A DNA stretch of 64,000 bases from Nocardia caishijiensis NBRC 108228 (GTDB lineage Bacteria > Actinomycetota > Actinomycetes > Mycobacteriales > Mycobacteriaceae): positions 522,489 to 586,488 of the forward strand of contig NZ_BDBE01000030.1 in the NCBI RefSeq assembly GCF_001612825.1, written 5' to 3'. The notes under the pieces were generated by a model. That model was given only the letters and a program-made list of their open reading frames with translations. It searched no databases and was not told the DNA's origin. Shown here piece after piece: positions 44,084-52,540 of this stretch; the stretch's first letter is position 1, and each line of letters starts with the position of its first letter. Position numbers and translations under genes: made by a program.

Positions 44084-45046
44084 TCAGCCTTCGGCCGGAG
44101 TCAGCGCGCGGGCGCGGCTGCCTCGTCGCGCCCACCACGCACGGGCCAACGCCGAACCGGCCACGCGACCGCGGCGCGCGTTGCCAACGGTCGCCCGCAC
44201 GGTGAACACCGCGAATTCGCTCTCCTCGATGCGGTCGAGAATCTCGGAGTACAACACGGCCGCGGTGGCGACGCACGGTCGCGAGACCGGATGCAGCAAC
44301 GCGATTCCGGCGTCCGCGTACCGATACCAGTCTCGGGCGATCGCGTGTTGCGCGGCCAGCGCCGAGCGCACCTTGGGGTCGGTCCGGCGATGCGTGCGGC
44401 ACCACTGCAAGCGGGCGCGGTCGACACCGAAGGCGGCCAGCTCTTCGGCGGGCAGGTACACCCGGCCGCGATCGAGGTCTTCGGCGACATCACGAAGGAA
44501 GTTGGTGAGCTGGAACGCCTTTCCCAATGCCGCCGCGTAGGGCGCGGCCTCGGCGCGGGGTCCGACGGTGCCGAGTACCGGCAGTACCTGCAGGCCGATC
44601 ACCGCTGCCGAACCGTGGATGTAGCGGTCGAGCGCGACCCGATCCGGGTAGTCGGTCACCGTCAGATCCATCCGCATCGAGTCGAGGAAGTCGTCGAACA
44701 GGACGTGCTCGATGCGGTATCTGGCAGCGGTGTCGGCAAGCGCGGCCAGGATCGGGTCGTCGCGGCGGGTACCGCGCAGGCCGTCGTGCAGCGCCTGCGC
44801 CACCGCGTCCAGTCGTGCCGCGGCGGGGGCGGTGTCGGCGGCGGTCGCGGGTTCGTCCACGATGTCGTCGGCCCACCGCGCGAACCCGTAGAGGGCGTGG
44901 ACAGCGGGGCGTTGGGCGGGCGCGAGCAGCCGGGTCGCGAGGAAGAAGGTGCGGCCGTGACGGGCGTTGAGCTCCCGGCACCGCTGATAGGACTCGCGCA
45001 GCCCGGTGTCGCGGATTCCGGCGGCGTCGAGTTCGGTGCGCGTCAT
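44084..45046 (-). CDS. crtB: Phytoene synthase
   Basis: A 320-residue squalene/phytoene synthase. Both aspartate-rich motifs are present: ARWADDIVDE and LRDVAEDLDRGRVYLP. It condenses two geranylgeranyl diphosphates to phytoene. Its ATG overlaps the crtI stop (ATGA). It is last in the operon crtE-crtI-crtB. Confidence 0.92.
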   Translation of the reverse strand: MTRTELDAAGIRDTGLRESYQRCRELNARHGRTFFLATRLLAPAQRPAVHALYGFARWADDIVDEPATAADTAPAAARLDAVAQALHDGLRGTRRDDPILAALADTAARYRIEHVLFDDFLDSMRMDLTVTDYPDRVALDRYIHGSAAVIGLQVLPVLGTVGPRAEAAPYAAALGKAFQLTNFLRDVAEDLDRGRVYLPAEELAAFGVDRARLQWCRTHRRTDPKVRSALAAQHAIARDWYRYADAGIALLHPVSRPCVATAAVLYSEILDRIEESEFAVFTVRATVGNARRGRVAGSALARAWWARRGSRARALTPAEG

Positions 45047-46569
45047 CGTCGTCCACCTTCGGTCGCGATGGTGGCCGAAGACCGCGAAGTGGTCACCGGC
45101 CCGGTGACCCGATCGGCGGCGAGACGCCCCGACAGCAGGGCCGTCGGCACCCCGACGCCGGGGACGGTGCCGCACCCGGCCAGCACCGCGTTGCTGACCC
45201 CGCGCGGCAGATTCGCCGGACGGAACGGTCCGGTTTGGGCGAAGGTGTGCGCGAGCGAGAACGGCGTACCGGCCAGCAGGCCCTGGCGTGCCCAATCGGC
45301 GGGGGTGTCCACATGGACGACCGTCGCGTCCTTCACGAAGCCCGGAACCAACCGGTCCTCGACGATCGCCGAGAGTTCCTCGCTGTACGCGGTGGCGCGG
45401 CGGTCCCAGTCCAGTTCCTTGCCGCGGTGGAGGTTGGGTACCGGAGCGAGCACGGTGAACAGGTCCTGCCCGCGCGGGGCGAGGCTGGGGTCGGTCGCGG
45501 TAGGCCGCGTCACCAGCAGCGACGGGTCCGTCATCAGTTCACCCCCGTTGATCAACTCGTCGAAGGTCTGCTTCCAGGCACCCCCGAAGACGAGGTTGTG
45601 ATGCGCGGTCGGCGTCCCGGCCGGAAAGCCGACATGCATGACGACCGCGGACGGCGCGGGTCGCCAGCTGAGCGGACGGCGCGGAGAACGGTCGAGCAAC
45701 TGGTAGGCGGTGGGCAGTTCGGTGGCCACAACCAGTGCGTCACAGGGGATTCGACGCCCACGATCGGTGAACACCGCCGTGATGCGGGAACCGTCGCGTT
45801 CCAGGTCGTCGACGGTCTCGTCGTAGCAGAACCGCACACCGGCATCGACGGCGGCGGCCGCAAGGGCGTCCGGAAGCGCGCGCATTCCGCCACGCGGAAA
45901 GTAGACCCCGCCCACGGTGTCCATGTAGGAGATCACCGCGTACAGCGCCAAGGCTCGCTGCGGTGCGACGCCCGCGTAGAGGGACTGGAAGGTGAACACC
46001 CGACGCAGCCGTTCGTCGGAAAGGAACGATCCGACCGCCCGGTCGAGGCGACGAAACCCGCCCAAGGCGATCAACCGCGCGAGCGCCGGAGTCAGCAGCG
46101 AGAACGGCGAGTCGACGTTCGCGGCGACGAAGCGGTCGAATTCGACGCGGTACAGCTCGCTCAACCAGGCGCGCAACCGGCGATACCCGACGACTTCCTC
46201 CGGTCCGGCGAACGCCAGAACCGATTCCTCCATCGCGGTGGCGTCGCTGTGGATGTCCAACGCACTGCCGTCGGCGAAGTGCGCGCGATAGGCGGGGATG
46301 ACCGGCAACAGCTCCAGTCGGGAGTCGAGGCTGTCCCCGACCGCGGCCAGCGTGTCCTCGACGATGTCGGGCATGGTGAGTACCGATGGCCCGGTGTCCA
46401 GCAGCAGGCCCGCCACATCGCGCCGTCCGGCGCGCCCACCGGCGACCGAGTCGCGCTCGACCACCGTCACCCCGCGACCGCGCCCCGCCAGATGCAGCGC
46501 CGCTGCCAGGCCCGCCAGACCAGCCCCGACGACGACCACCTCATCGGTTCGTCCCGATATCGTTCGCAT
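45043..46569 (-). CDS. crtI: Phytoene desaturase
   Basis: A 508-residue CrtI-type FAD desaturase with the N-terminal dinucleotide fold VVVGAGLAGLAAALHLAG and the C-terminal segment SNAVLAGCGTVPGVGVPTAL matching the CrtI signature. It converts phytoene to lycopene or a less desaturated product. Lies 29 bases after crtE and overlaps crtB. Confidence 0.92.
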   Translation of the reverse strand: MRTISGRTDEVVVVGAGLAGLAAALHLAGRGRGVTVVERDSVAGGRAGRRDVAGLLLDTGPSVLTMPDIVEDTLAAVGDSLDSRLELLPVIPAYRAHFADGSALDIHSDATAMEESVLAFAGPEEVVGYRRLRAWLSELYRVEFDRFVAANVDSPFSLLTPALARLIALGGFRRLDRAVGSFLSDERLRRVFTFQSLYAGVAPQRALALYAVISYMDTVGGVYFPRGGMRALPDALAAAAVDAGVRFCYDETVDDLERDGSRITAVFTDRGRRIPCDALVVATELPTAYQLLDRSPRRPLSWRPAPSAVVMHVGFPAGTPTAHHNLVFGGAWKQTFDELINGGELMTDPSLLVTRPTATDPSLAPRGQDLFTVLAPVPNLHRGKELDWDRRATAYSEELSAIVEDRLVPGFVKDATVVHVDTPADWARQGLLAGTPFSLAHTFAQTGPFRPANLPRGVSNAVLAGCGTVPGVGVPTALLSGRLAADRVTGPVTTSRSSATIATEGGRR

Positions 46570-46598
46570 CTCTGCCTTTCAGTCAGTGGAACGGACGG

Positions 46599-47726
46599 TC
46601 AATAGGTACGTCGGGTGCACAACAGCGCCATGCGGTGCAGCGCGTCGGCCGCCGACGGTGCGAGATCTGCGCGGTCGACCAGTTGACGCGCATGTTCGAC
46701 GCGGTCGTGGATCATCTGTTCGGCCCGCTCTCCCGCCCCGCTGTCGACGATCACGGCCTGCGCGAGGGCGACGCCCTGCTCATCGATCCGCTTCTCCCGC
46801 CACAGATCTCGCAGCCGGGCCCGGTCCGACGGCTCGGCGAGCTGGTCGGCCAGCGCGACGACTGTGGTCGCCTTGCGTTCTCGCACATCGTCACCGGAAG
46901 GCTTGCCGGTGGTCGAGGGGTCGCCGAAGACGCCGAGCAGATCGTCGCGGAGCTGGAACGCTTCGCCGATGAGTTCGCCGTATTCGCCCAGAACATCCAG
47001 CACGGTGTCGTCGCAGTCGGCCATCGCCGCACCGAGTTCGAGGGGTCGGCGCACGGTGTAGTTACCGGACTTGCGACGCGCGATGTCCATCACCGCGTTC
47101 AAGGTCGGCACTCGGTTCGCGTCGTTGGAGATATCCGCGAGCTGACCGACCGCCAGTTCGCTGCGCATCGCGTCGTAGCGTGGCCACGCGCGATCCAATG
47201 CCGAGGCGCCGACGCCACTTTCGCGCAACATCCGCTCGGCCCACACCAGGTACAGGTCGGCGATCAGGATCGCCGCGGATTCCCCGAATCGAGCCGCCGA
47301 TCCCGACAGCCCCTGCTCGGTGTGCCACGCGGCCAGGCGCAGGTGCGCCGACTGGCGACCCCGGCGGACGCGGGACTCGTCCATCACATCGTCCTGCACG
47401 AGCGCGAACGCGTGCAGCAGCTCCAGACTGGCGGCCGCGCGCAGGGCGGGTTCGGACTCGCCGACGCCACCACACAACCACCCGAGGTAGCCGAACACCG
47501 ACCGCACACACTTGCCGCCCGCGGCGAAGTCGACCATCAGCTGACCGGGCAGCCAGCACCCCGCCGGGTCCAATTCCGCGACACAGCGCGCACGCACGAA
47601 TCCGTCGACGTGGTCGCGTATCGACCTCTGCGTCTGCGCCAGCCACTGTGCGAACCGCGTCGAGCCGTCGTCACCGGTGGAGAGTCCGCAAGGTCCCGCT
47701 GCGATCGCGGCTCGCTCTGCATTCAC
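46599..47726 (-). CDS. crtE: Geranylgeranyl diphosphate synthase
   Basis: A 375-residue trans-prenyltransferase with the first Asp-rich motif LVQDDVMDE and the second QLRDDLLGVFGD. It supplies C20 diphosphate to CrtB. GTG start with a weak SD (AAGGC). It is the first gene of the carotenoid operon. The upstream 78 bases separate it from the guanidinium exporter on the same strand. Confidence 0.92.
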   Translation of the reverse strand: MNAERAAIAAGPCGLSTGDDGSTRFAQWLAQTQRSIRDHVDGFVRARCVAELDPAGCWLPGQLMVDFAAGGKCVRSVFGYLGWLCGGVGESEPALRAAASLELLHAFALVQDDVMDESRVRRGRQSAHLRLAAWHTEQGLSGSAARFGESAAILIADLYLVWAERMLRESGVGASALDRAWPRYDAMRSELAVGQLADISNDANRVPTLNAVMDIARRKSGNYTVRRPLELGAAMADCDDTVLDVLGEYGELIGEAFQLRDDLLGVFGDPSTTGKPSGDDVRERKATTVVALADQLAEPSDRARLRDLWREKRIDEQGVALAQAVIVDSGAGERAEQMIHDRVEHARQLVDRADLAPSAADALHRMALLCTRRTY

Positions 47727-47804
47727 GCCTTGATTGTGACACCGTTCGACCCAAAATGCATCGTTTGTGCGTCGAATGTTCGTCTAGGAGGCGGCAGCGG
47801 TGAT

Positions 47805-48119
47805 TCAGTGGGCGAGTTTGAGGCCGACGACGCCGGTCACGATCATCGTCAGGAACACGAGCTTGAAGATCGTCACCGACTCCTCCCCCGTGACCATGGC
47901 GAAGGCGACCGTGAGGACCGCGCCGATACCCACCCAGACCGCATAGGCGGTGCCCACCGGAAGTTCGCGCATCGCGAGCGCCAATCCGGCCATACTCGCC
48001 AGCAGCGCGGTGAAGAACAGCACCGACGGTCCGAGTCGGGTGAACCCTTCGGACTTGCCGAGCGCGGTCGCCCACACGGCTTCCAGGAATCCCGACACGA
48101 CCAGCAGAATCCACGACAT
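47805..48119 (-). CDS. sugE: SMR-family guanidinium exporter (Gdx/SugE type)
   Basis: A 104-residue protein with four membrane helices. The sequence follows the Gdx/SugE subgroup (MSWILLVVSGFLEAVWATAL with the essential Glu13; GFTRLGPS; LPVGTAYAVW), not the EmrE polydrug subgroup. Gdx proteins export guanidinium in exchange for protons. GAGGAGGG precedes the ATG. A guanidine-III riboswitch directly upstream strongly supports this function. Confidence 0.9.
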   Translation of the reverse strand: MSWILLVVSGFLEAVWATALGKSEGFTRLGPSVLFFTALLASMAGLALAMRELPVGTAYAVWVGIGAVLTVAFAMVTGEESVTIFKLVFLTMIVTGVVGLKLAH

Positions 48120-48132
48120 CGCAGCCCTCCTC

Positions 48133-48174
48133 GGGCCGTCTTGTCGCACTCCGGGTACGGCACCCCTCGTCCGG
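48133..48174 (-). ncRNA. Guanidine-III (ykkC-III) riboswitch
   Basis: On the minus strand 5'-CCGGACGAGGGGTGCCGTAC, then CCGG, a short loop, ACAAG and ACGGC. This matches the compact ykkC-III pseudoknot as I recall it: CCGG (48174-48171) pairs with CCGG (48154-48151) and GCCGT (48161-48157) pairs with ACGGC (48139-48135). The Shine-Dalgarno GAGGAGGG (48132-48125) begins one base after it, so ligand binding could control ribosome access. A GC hairpin (AGCCCG/CGGGCT) lies just upstream. Confidence 0.85.
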
Positions 48175-48284
48175 AAGCCCGCTCACCGGGCTCACTTCCA
48201 CCCTGGCACGCCAGCTATCGAGCGGCAAGCGATGGTGGTTCGACTCACCGGCGGCGATCACCGCCCGTTCCGCAGGCCGACCAT

Positions 48285-49025
48285 TCAGTAGCGGCGCAGC
48301 GGTGCGGCGTCGGGAATGTCGTCGTCGGGGTAGGCCGGTTCGCCGAGCGCGGCGGCGATCGCGTCCCGGTGCCCGTCGTAGAGGTGGGTGACGCCGAGTC
48401 GGGACAGCAGGGTATGCACCCGATCGGCCTCCCACTGCACCTTCTGTTCGTCCAGCCGATGCAGGTAGTAGCGGAACACGTCGAAGTCTTCGACGATGAT
48501 GTCGGTCTTCTCGGGATGGGAGTGGACCTCCAGCGACGGAACGTCCTGGCCGGGCAGCAGCATCACCACCACCAGACCCCAGACGAAGCAGGGCCGCCGG
48601 GTGACGCCGGTGGCCCAGTTCTTCATGGCCAGGGAGTTCGTACGCACCTGACTGACGGGATCATGGTCGTAGCCGTTGCCGTAGAGGTCGGCGACCTCTC
48701 CGTCATCCAGCAGCCACGGCCCGTTCGGCGGAATGACCAGCGTCCCGTGCTGCACACTGCGAAATCCTTTGACCTCGACCGCGATACACCGTTGCCGGGT
48801 GAAGATCAACGCGTCGAGCTGGCGACTGTTCCCTCGGTACGGCACGTTGACGTTCATGAGCACCACGCCGGGCTGAGCGGGACTCCACTCGACCCATTCG
48901 GCGAACCGCTCTTCGGCGGGTGACAACTCCGAGTCCTGGTTGACCAACAGCAGCACAGCAACCTCCCCCGATCGACCGGCCCAGGTGTCGTCGGGCCGTG
49001 TCAGCTCGCCGATCTCTACCTCCAT
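48285..49025 (-). CDS. NERD-domain (nuclease-related) protein
   Basis: About 246 residues with the NERD pattern: LDALIFTRQRCIAVEVKGF, equivalent to the D...ExK nuclease-like core, and RTNSLAMKNW. NERD proteins are thought to act in DNA processing, but functions are poorly known. ATG 49025 has no SD and is chosen because the conserved part begins soon after it; a longer frame extends to 49253. The 272-base gap to the next gene shows no further feature. Confidence 0.75.
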   Translation of the reverse strand: MEVEIGELTRPDDTWAGRSGEVAVLLLVNQDSELSPAEERFAEWVEWSPAQPGVVLMNVNVPYRGNSRQLDALIFTRQRCIAVEVKGFRSVQHGTLVIPPNGPWLLDDGEVADLYGNGYDHDPVSQVRTNSLAMKNWATGVTRRPCFVWGLVVVMLLPGQDVPSLEVHSHPEKTDIIVEDFDVFRYYLHRLDEQKVQWEADRVHTLLSRLGVTHLYDGHRDAIAAALGEPAYPDDDIPDAAPLRRY

Positions 49026-49297
49026 ATCAGTGTCGCACGCACGATGTGCGCACCGAAGCCGTTCGCGCGCAAGCCATTCCGGCTCACCGCCCGGCCAGAG
49101 ATACCGAGCGCCGTCTCGCCCGCCGACAATCGACAAGCCGGATCGCCGCACATCTTCCGCCGAGCGAAGGCGGCGTTCGATCCGACGGAACGAGCCCCCG
49201 ATGCGATCAATTTCCCTGACAACCACCAACCCTCGTGAGAGCATGCAAGACAATTCATCTCATTGATTCACAGAGTTCGGACTCTCCGGAGGGCCCC

Positions 49298-50716
49298 ATG
49301 GAGAAGCAGGAATCCGCGCACGTCCTGGTCGCGGGCAGCGGCTTGGCCGGATTGGCGACGGCCGTGTGGCTCGCCGAGGCGGGTCACCGGGTGACCCTCG
49401 TCGAGAAACGTGGACGGCTCGGCGGTCGCACGATCTCGTTCGAGGTGCCGGGCGTCGAAGGGCACGTCGACAACGGTCAGCACTTGTTCGCCGGGTGCTA
49501 TGACGCGCTGCTGCGCTACGTCGACACCATCGGGACACGGGATCAACTCGTCTGGGACGCACCACCTTTCGCGATCAGGACCGGGCCGGACCAGCTGCTC
49601 ACCCTGCGCGCGCCCACCTGGTTGCCGGGCGTTCTCCGCCGCACCGTCGGACTGTCCTGGATGTTCTGGCCGCCGATTCCGCTGCGCGAACGGCCAGCAG
49701 CCTTGCGTACCTGGGCCCGTATCGTGCGCGCCGCGCTGCGCCCCACGCCGGAACTCGACGATCTGACCGTCGATCGTTGGTTCCGGCGGATCGGCGCACC
49801 GGAGTCGTTGCGCGCGTTGGTGCTCGATCAATTCGTCATCGGGCTGCTCAACGAGAAGACCGAGCGGGTGTCGGCCTCCATGTTCGTCCAGACGTTGCAC
49901 TGGATCGGCAAGCGCGCGATGTCGGGCAACACCCGGGCGGGTGACGCGGTCTGGCCGCGAGTGAGCCTGCACGACCTGTTCGTCGCGCCCGCCGCACGGT
50001 ATCTGAGCGCACGCGGCGGTGAGATCGTTGTCGGGACCGGGGTCACCGATCTCGAGATCACCGACGACACGCTCACCGGCGTACACCTGTCCGACGGGCG
50101 GGTCGTCGAGGTCGACGCGGCGGTGCTCGCGGTGCCACCGTGGTCGCTGACCACCCTGCTCGATCGGGGGAGGCTCGGGCAGTACGACCATTTCGCTCCG
50201 GTACGCAAGATCGAGCCCGCGCCGATCTCGAGCGTCTACGTGTGGCTGGACCGTCCGCTGCGGATGCGCAGGCTCGCGGAGAATCTGCGCGACACCACCA
50301 TCGAGTGGGTGTTCGACACCACCGGTATGCACGGCGTGGAAACCAATGCGGGGCACTGCTATTCACTCGCCGTCAGCGCGTCGTGGGAGGTGGTCCATCT
50401 TCCCAATGCCGAATTCGCCGCGGCGGCGCTGCGTTCACTGGCCGAGCACTACCCCGAGGTCGCCCACGCCGAGGTGCTGCGCACCCATGTCATCCACCAG
50501 CCCCAGGCCACATTCTCGGCACAGCCCGGATTCGACGAACTCCGGCTGCCGCAGCGCACGCCCGTCGACGGTTTGTTCCTCGCCGGTGACTGGACGGATA
50601 CTGGCATGCCGTCGACCATGGAATCGGCCGCCGAGAGCGCGGTCCGCGCCGTCGACCGCGTCCGCGAACTTTTCACCCGGCGCGCAGCGAAAGCACAGGT
50701 GGCCGACCAGCTCTGA
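49298..50716 (+). CDS. HpnE-like FAD-dependent desaturase/dehydroxylase
   Basis: A 472-residue flavin amine oxidase-fold protein. The FAD motif VAGSGLAGLATAVWLAEAG is at the N-terminus and GHVDNGQHLFAGCYDALL is characteristic of the squalene-associated HpnE group. FLAGDWTDTGMPSTMESA ends the FAD domain. HpnE converts hydroxysqualene to squalene; related proteins desaturate carotenoids. No hpnC or hpnD lies in the window, but crt genes are close, so a carotenoid or squalene substrate is plausible. The ATG follows GGAGGG. Confidence 0.82.
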   Translation: MEKQESAHVLVAGSGLAGLATAVWLAEAGHRVTLVEKRGRLGGRTISFEVPGVEGHVDNGQHLFAGCYDALLRYVDTIGTRDQLVWDAPPFAIRTGPDQLLTLRAPTWLPGVLRRTVGLSWMFWPPIPLRERPAALRTWARIVRAALRPTPELDDLTVDRWFRRIGAPESLRALVLDQFVIGLLNEKTERVSASMFVQTLHWIGKRAMSGNTRAGDAVWPRVSLHDLFVAPAARYLSARGGEIVVGTGVTDLEITDDTLTGVHLSDGRVVEVDAAVLAVPPWSLTTLLDRGRLGQYDHFAPVRKIEPAPISSVYVWLDRPLRMRRLAENLRDTTIEWVFDTTGMHGVETNAGHCYSLAVSASWEVVHLPNAEFAAAALRSLAEHYPEVAHAEVLRTHVIHQPQATFSAQPGFDELRLPQRTPVDGLFLAGDWTDTGMPSTMESAAESAVRAVDRVRELFTRRAAKAQVADQL

Positions 50717-50765
50717 CGACCGACCCCGGCGCCGTCGGGACTCCCCCGCCTGAAACCGACCGGAC

Positions 50766-50807
50766 TTGACCGTTGGGTATGTTCCACTATACGAAAGAGT
50801 ATGGTGG
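50766..50807 (+). promoter_or_regulatory. Autoregulatory promoter-operator of the TetR gene
   Basis: TTGACC (50766-50771) and TATACG (50788-50793) are 16 bases apart. CCACTATAC (50784-50792) and GTATGGTGG (50799-50807) form a palindrome with 8 of 9 pairs and a 6-base centre that covers the -10. Typical of TetR autorepression. Confidence 0.65.
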
Positions 50808-50831
50808 TTGGCGAAGCCGAAGGGAGACGAC

Positions 50832-51452
50832 ATGACCGACGAGTCACGCACCACCCGCCCGACGGCGCCGGTGTCCAAACGCAAAGCGGCATCGGCCCGT
50901 GGCGCGGCCCGCAGGCTCGGAGTCGAGGACTGGACCGACGCGGCGCTGCGCGTCCTGCTCCGCGACGGCGTCGCCGCCATCACCATAGCCAAGGTGTGCG
51001 AGGAGCTCGGCGTCACCAAGGGCAGTTTCTACTGGCATTTCGACGGTATCGACCAATTGCTCGAGACCACCGCGCAGTTCTGGTGCGCGGACCGCAACGA
51101 CGCGGCCCGGGGTATCTCCGACCTCGACGACCTGCCGGTGCGGGAACGACTGGACCGGATGGGGGCCGTGCTCACCGGGGAACGGGTCTGGCAGGTCGAG
51201 CTCGCGGTCCGCGACTGGGCCCGCACGAACGCCAGGGTCGCCGAGGCGGTGAAGTCGTTGGATCAGCGCATTTTCCACACCCTGACCAAGACCCTGATCG
51301 AGCTGGGGTTCCCGCCGGACCAGGCCGAGATGCGCGCCGGACTCATGTGCTTCGCGGGAATCGGCTTCGTGCACGGTAACCAGAATCTGCCGGTACCCAC
51401 CGAGGAACAGCGGCGCGAGTTCTTCCGGTTCATCACCCAGCCGCCCCACTGA
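50832..51452 (+). CDS. TetR-family transcriptional regulator
   Basis: A 206-residue TetR protein: HTH in ITIAKVCEELGVTKGSFYWHF and a helical C-terminal domain. ATG with AGGGAG eight bases upstream. It is convergent with the CrtC/AttH-like gene by 13 bases. The palindrome at its promoter (50784-50807) is the likely operator; the same regulator may control neighbouring genes. Confidence 0.9.
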   Translation: MTDESRTTRPTAPVSKRKAASARGAARRLGVEDWTDAALRVLLRDGVAAITIAKVCEELGVTKGSFYWHFDGIDQLLETTAQFWCADRNDAARGISDLDDLPVRERLDRMGAVLTGERVWQVELAVRDWARTNARVAEAVKSLDQRIFHTLTKTLIELGFPPDQAEMRAGLMCFAGIGFVHGNQNLPVPTEEQRREFFRFITQPPH

Positions 51453-51465
51453 ACGGTGAGCGAGC

Positions 51466-52530
51466 TCAGGTCAGCGCGACCAGTTCGTGCAAGGTGGTCC
51501 CACTCCGCCGTCGCGGCCCGCTCGCGGTGTGCACCGTGAGTTCGAAGCTCGACTCGAACCGGAAGTAGCCCGGGTGCCCGACGAGTCGCCGCACCAACGG
51601 TTTGACCGGGCGCGAACGGACGATCGGCAGATCATCGAGCAGGTCGTGGGCGTGGATGACCCGCTCCACGTCCAACCGGAGTTCGAGCTTGTCCGGCACG
51701 TGCAGCGTGACCCATTCGGGATAGGTGCGACCTGCGGTGGCATCGAAGCGCGCGGGCCCCTCAGTGAGCACGGTCTCGCCGGTGGACAGCACGATGTCGG
51801 CGTGGTCGGCGAGCATCAGCGGACTGATCTCGTGCCCACCTCGACGCTGTTGGGTGAGCACCGAGGCGAACAGCAGCGAGTAGTCCTCGACATACAACCT
51901 GCCCCAGTGCCAGCGCTCGATGATCTTCTTCATGTCGCCGACACCCCAGTTGTGGTCGTGGTACCCACGACCGGTGACCTCGTGTCGCACGCCGTCGAGT
52001 TCGATCGTCCCGCTCACCCGGGCCCGTGGCGCACCCACTACCCAGCCGAAGGAATCCGTTGCGCCGAAACGGGTTTCCCCCTTGCCCGGCATCCAGCTCG
52101 GCACTTCGTTGTGGAATCGGAGATCGAAGGCGATGCCGTCTTCGGCCATGCGCAGGTGATGGGTCGGTAGGGCGCCGTCGCGGAACTCGGTGCGCGCGGT
52201 GTTGTCGCCGACGCGCACGTCGCAGCCCGCGGTCGAGAACGAGGTCGCGGCGTGGGGATAGCGTCGCGACACCTGGCGGCGGCTGCCGTCGGGGGCGTAC
52301 ACCATCATCTCCACCCAGGGGCGGGCGAACGGCAGATCCTCGGGCCGACGTTTGGTCAGGAAGCCGATCACCACGTGGCCGGTATCCAGGTGGGCGTCGA
52401 AGTACCAGTGTTCGAACGCGAGCTTGCTCGGCGACGCGTGAAGGCCGTTGTGGCGTGGCTCGACCGGGGTCAGTACGCCGTCGCGACGGCCAGGTCCGTT
52501 CCATACCTCGACGATGTCTCCGGTGGTCAT
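51466..52530 (-). CDS. CrtC/AttH-like lipocalin-fold protein
   Basis: A 354-residue protein resembling the carotenoid 1,2-hydratase CrtC and AttH double-lipocalin family (LAFEHWYFDAHLDTGHVVIGF; GRGYHDHNWGVGDM; WHWGRLYVEDYSLLFAS). CrtC adds water to the end of acyclic carotenoids; AttH-type proteins have other substrates. The carotenoid operon 5 kb away makes a carotenoid substrate attractive. AAAGGACAG precedes the ATG. Forms a likely operon with the DUF2236 gene, 10 bases upstream. Confidence 0.75.
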   Translation of the reverse strand: MTTGDIVEVWNGPGRRDGVLTPVEPRHNGLHASPSKLAFEHWYFDAHLDTGHVVIGFLTKRRPEDLPFARPWVEMMVYAPDGSRRQVSRRYPHAATSFSTAGCDVRVGDNTARTEFRDGALPTHHLRMAEDGIAFDLRFHNEVPSWMPGKGETRFGATDSFGWVVGAPRARVSGTIELDGVRHEVTGRGYHDHNWGVGDMKKIIERWHWGRLYVEDYSLLFASVLTQQRRGGHEISPLMLADHADIVLSTGETVLTEGPARFDATAGRTYPEWVTLHVPDKLELRLDVERVIHAHDLLDDLPIVRSRPVKPLVRRLVGHPGYFRFESSFELTVHTASGPRRRSGTTLHELVALT

Positions 52531-52540
52531 GGCTGTCCTT

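Noticed and set aside
47805..48119. EmrE-type multidrug exporter
   Set aside because: The sequence follows the Gdx/SugE pattern and a guanidine riboswitch lies upstream.
46386..48923. An 845-codon open frame on the plus strand
   Set aside because: Antisense to crtI, crtE, the exporter and the NERD gene, each of which has clear motifs; no recognisable protein in this frame.
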